Below, in pieces: positions 62,001-64,000 of a DNA stretch of 64,000 nucleotides. Numbering within the stretch: position 1 is the first letter of the stretch; the number at the start of each line of letters is the position of its first letter. The stretch covers positions 30,269,847 through 30,333,846 of the forward strand of contig JACMZG010000008.1 of the NCBI GenBank assembly GCA_018340805.1, read 5' to 3'. A program made the translations under genes and the position numbers. This DNA comes from Microvelia longipes. Lineage: Eukaryota; Arthropoda; Insecta; Hemiptera; Veliidae. The notes beneath the pieces are model-generated. The model saw only the letters and a list, made by a program, of their open reading frames with translations. It ran no database searches and was not told where the DNA came from.

Positions 62001-64000
62001 AAAACTATGAAAACCACACTATCACATAAAATAAGTATCAAAAATTAACCTTAAAAATTAGTAATTGTAAAATTAATTCAACAAACTAGGGGAAACAAAA
62101 TTAAAATTCTACTTCTAATCAGGTACAAAAAGAAAAATAAAAGAGAAACAAAATTACACAGAGAACTAAATTTAAAAGAAAATTAAAAACTTAAAAGCAT
62201 TTTTTTTAATTTAAAATAAGGCTCCATTATGTTTTATCTCAAAATACACAAAGATCTTGAGGAAAGAACATAAAACCTAAAGGATAAGGTACATAAATAG
62301 AAAGCATTACTTATTTTTATGCCCAAAATAAACAAATAATTCAAAAACTATATTCAAAAGTAAAACTGTATCATAAGTTTTTAAAAAAATGTGAACCACC
62401 CAAACCCTAAAGAAGAAATTAAATAGAGCTTTCCTACATTTATTTTTAACTCTCTCATTCAAATTTATTGAAATTTTAATTTATTCAATTTAATTTCCTA
62501 ACAAATCAATAAAAATAATAATTAATAAAAAAATAAATAAATTATGTGCAGTACAATTAATGTTAATTAATCTGTATTCAAATGGATATTGATTAAAATG
62601 AGGAACATAGAGGGTCAGCATTAAAGCGGATAGGATTAATAACAATAATATGTTAACTGCTTATTCATTAATTATTAATGTATTTAAATAATGACGATGA
62701 ATATGAATTAATTTTCTCCCATGAACCAACATTTTGAATGGTTAAAGTTGAGGAAAAGGAGCAAAACTAAGCAAAAGGGAAAACAACACCAGGAGTATAG
62801 AACAAAATTGGATACGGAGTACCTCGGGTCTTTTCCTCATCGCAACGGATTTACTATGCTAATCCTTCCTACTTCGGACTTGCTTTGCTTGTCCTCAGAT
62901 AGTATCTACATTAGTTTTATTGTTAGTGGGTCGCCCATTCAGGCATTCACACCTCTCGATGCTGATTAATTTTTATGATCCAACAAAAACCGTATATATA
63001 CTTAATGAGTTGAAACAAAACTTAGTATACTTTTTGATTACCAAATTTCAACTCAATTGGATAATTTTCTGTTTTTTTTTTTACAATTTTTCAAAACGTA
63101 ATACAAGTAATTTGATAAAAAATTGAACTAATGCAGATAATGTGACAAAACTTACCAACAAATATGTTGGTATTATATATAACTATATGCGTGCCAAATT
63201 TCAAACCTATTGACAAATTTTTGCGGGTTTAATAAAAACCCAGAAAAGATTATTTTGTTTTTTCTTGGGTCTAGACTTAATGAATTTTCAAAATATTTGC
63301 TCTGTTATTGTTGCGGGTTTATAAAGTCATAAAAAAATATTTTCTGGAAAGCACAACTATACCTAACGATTGATTTTGCATAAATACACTGGGAGATATC
63401 ATGATAACAGACAGACACACACACACTTAAAAACACCTGAAACGAATAATTTAGTATACTGATAATTCGGTAACAAATTTATTGGCAAACACAATACTTT
63501 TTCTACGTAAAGAGGAAAAATAAAAAGAATAATTTCACCACAACCTAAATAAAAAGATAAAATGGCCTATTGCTCAGTTTCCATAAGATGAGTAGATAAC
63601 TTACCACTAATAAATAAATATATAAATATGTCTAATAATTTAAAATAATAAGTATAATATAATATAATGTAAATTGACAAAATAAAAAGAAGTTTAAAAA
63701 AAAGAAAAATGATTCAAGTTATAAGTTTAAAGTAAAGGTAAGCCATGTGACATGCAAAATAATTTTAGAAATACATATTAATAAAAGATATAATAAAAAC
63801 CACTCCAATTAATAAAATCAAACAACTACGAATAATATAAAGATAATAAACCAATAAAAATAAAAGATTAATTGTTAAAGTAGTGGCATGAGGGGATGGA
63901 ACTGTACTGCACCTTGCATACCTCCAGGAAGCCCCCCCTCTCCTTGACACATATGTAAAGACGGAACAGATCCAATGGGTTCTTGGATATGGTTGGGCAT
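49674..64000 (-). CDS. osa: osa/ARID1 (BAF250), SWI/SNF subunit, C-terminal 1,107 aa in 11 exons
   Basis: Osa (ARID1A/B in vertebrates) is the ARID-containing subunit that defines the BAP/cBAF class of Brahma SWI/SNF remodellers in the nucleus. It contacts AT-rich DNA and targets the complex. The window holds the last 11 coding exons, all AG/GT with consistent phases. Numbering from the first complete codon: ARID 1-~75 ([39 protein letters not shown]); low-complexity Gly/Pro/Gln/Tyr-rich linker ~95-437; BAF250_C region ~445-1095 ([56 protein letters not shown]) with a Lys/Glu-rich insert ~670-760; Pro-rich tail [10 protein letters not shown]. The ARID start, Gln-rich N terminus and promoter lie right of the window. 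It converges with SMC2. Confidence 0.96.
50088..50777 (-). other. osa: osa last intron
   Basis: AT-rich; no gene recognised. A 66-codon minus-strand frame at 50,322-50,522 has no family features. Confidence 0.4.
50778..51044 (-). CDS. osa: osa exon, BAF250_C (aa 882-970)
   Basis: [40 protein letters not shown] and [18 protein letters not shown]. It matches the ARID1 armadillo-like C-terminal region. Acceptor attgcag, donor gtaatt, phase 0. Confidence 0.96.
51045..51904 (-). other. osa: osa intron
   Basis: At 51,336 tatacagggtggtccaagt looks like a transposon end, but no partner repeat was found. Confidence 0.4.
51905..52939 (-). CDS. osa: osa exon, central BAF250_C (aa 537-881)
   Basis: Largest osa exon here. 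[55 protein letters not shown], then a Lys/Glu-rich disordered insert, [20 protein letters not shown] with a basic KRRR cluster, [20 protein letters not shown] and [20 protein letters not shown]. Phase 0 at both ends, donor gtttgt. Confidence 0.96.
52940..53660 (-). other. osa: osa intron
   Basis: No repeat or gene recognised. Confidence 0.4.
53661..53957 (-). CDS. osa: osa exon, start of BAF250_C (aa 438-536)
   Basis: [18 protein letters not shown], then [20 protein letters not shown] and [13 protein letters not shown]. This closely follows vertebrate ARID1 ([25 protein letters not shown]). Acceptor attgcag, donor gtaaat, phase 0. Confidence 0.96.
54453..54718 (-). CDS. osa: osa exon (aa 349-437)
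   Basis: Linker rich in Gly, Pro and Trp: [34 protein letters not shown], ending PPPGVK. Acceptor tttttag, donor gtaatc, phase 0 at the end. Confidence 0.9.
55186..55553 (-). CDS. osa: osa exon (aa 226-349)
   Basis: Gly run, then Pro-rich: [37 protein letters not shown], and [20 protein letters not shown]. Acceptor tttacag, donor gtaagc. Confidence 0.9.
56424..56580 (-). CDS. osa: osa exon (aa 174-226)
   Basis: Tyr/Gly/Gln-rich linker: [34 protein letters not shown]. Donor gtaag is followed directly by 20 U in the RNA (plus-strand A run 56,399-56,418). Confidence 0.88.
56581..58274 (-). other. osa: osa intron
   Basis: 1.7 kb, very AT-rich, no gene or repeat family recognised. Confidence 0.4.
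58275..58373 (-). CDS. osa: osa exon (aa 141-174)
   Basis: Encodes [20 protein letters not shown] and a Pro/Ala/Arg-rich end, GAAPRPP. The NPFDD element is typical of the ARID1 linker after the ARID. Acceptor gtggcag, donor gtgaga; phases fit both neighbours. Confidence 0.85.
58374..59566 (-). other. osa: osa intron
   Basis: AT-rich, no repeat family recognised. The phrase ctgatgatggatttaaaatc (58,621) resembles the motif in the 17,967 foldback (actgatgatggtttgttaaa). Confidence 0.4.
59567..59692 (-). CDS. osa: osa exon (aa 99-141)
   Basis: Low-complexity linker: [36 protein letters not shown]. Acceptor gttatag, donor gtattt. Confidence 0.88.
60214..60430 (-). CDS. osa: osa exon, ARID second half (aa 27-99)
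   Basis: [38 protein letters not shown] and [16 protein letters not shown], then a Lys-rich KKKANK and PVPSPG. This wording is typical of insect Osa. Acceptor gtgcacag, donor gttagt, ends one base into codon 99. Confidence 0.95.
60431..63921 (-). other. osa: osa intron within the ARID domain (3.5 kb)
   Basis: Holds repeat R copy E and, at 60,540-60,870, a diverged relative of the 31,877 element (ggtaaacaaaaataccatat, ctcaggggctgatttgctag). The rest is AT-rich with nothing recognised. Confidence 0.6.
62820..63526 (+). mobile_element. Interspersed repeat family R, copy E (near full length)
   Basis: Begins ggtcttttcctcatcgcaac, carries ggacttgctttgcttgtcctcag-like and gcccattcaggcattcacac, and ends acgtaaagaggaaaaataaaaag, so the ends are imperfect inverted repeats (cttttcctc/gaggaaaa). 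About 700 bases, in the large osa intron. Confidence 0.7.
63922..64000 (-). CDS. osa: osa ARID exon (partial, cut by window edge; aa 1-26)
   Basis: [20 protein letters not shown] then GGFLE, the first part of the ARID helix bundle. I place the donor at gtatgc (after Glu) because the family reads GG-x-x-x-V-T-K-N-K. A second donor, gtgcag, lies nine bases further (exon end 63,913) and would add Val-Cys-Lys in frame. Confidence 0.85.

Overview
This is AT-rich, intron-rich eukaryotic DNA full of transposons. It contains no bacterial-type genes. Its two protein genes are best explained by an insect: the SMC2 reading frame is animal-like, and the ARID/Osa protein has the arthropod-type sequence (ARID core [25 protein letters not shown]). 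Retained or dead piggyBac, non-LTR retrotransposons, tRNA-headed SINEs and many foldback/MITE elements fit an insect with a repeat-rich genome. I cannot fix the order, although it does not look like a compact dipteran genome.

Layout. Bases 1-5.3 kb are decayed satellite and minisatellite DNA in roughly 700-base higher-order units. At 7.69-7.77 kb the minus strand carries a well-spaced TATA box, an Inr (TCAGT) and a very short possible first coding exon ending in a consensus splice donor; this may be an unrecognised divergent gene. A foldback element (8.26-8.88 kb) lies between it and the next gene. From 9,284 to 34,371 (+) lies a complete SMC2 gene: 19 coding exons, all GT-AG, all phases consistent, 1,173 residues. 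Several of its introns carry a foldback, MITE, SINE or LINE fragment. From 34.4 to 49.6 kb the intergenic region holds a 146-base tandem repeat, a dead piggyBac transposase gene split by a younger 5'-truncated non-LTR retrotransposon, two MITEs, a tRNA-like SINE head, a long (TA)n tract and a LINE gag-like fragment. From 49,674 to the right edge (-) lie the last 11 coding exons (1,107 residues) of osa/ARID1, running from inside the ARID domain to the stop; the N-terminal part and promoter lie beyond the window.

Function. SMC2 is the core ATPase of condensin I and II, for mitotic chromosome compaction. Osa is the ARID subunit that defines the BAP form of the Brahma SWI/SNF remodeller. The two genes converge and are separated by about 15 kb of transposon debris; nothing suggests they are co-regulated. 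I did not find a convincing unknown multigene system. The most interesting items are the cryptic divergent promoter, the long tRNA-headed SINE family with a perfect 29-base hairpin, the nested piggyBac/LINE locus, and an in-frame alternative donor inside the ARID domain.
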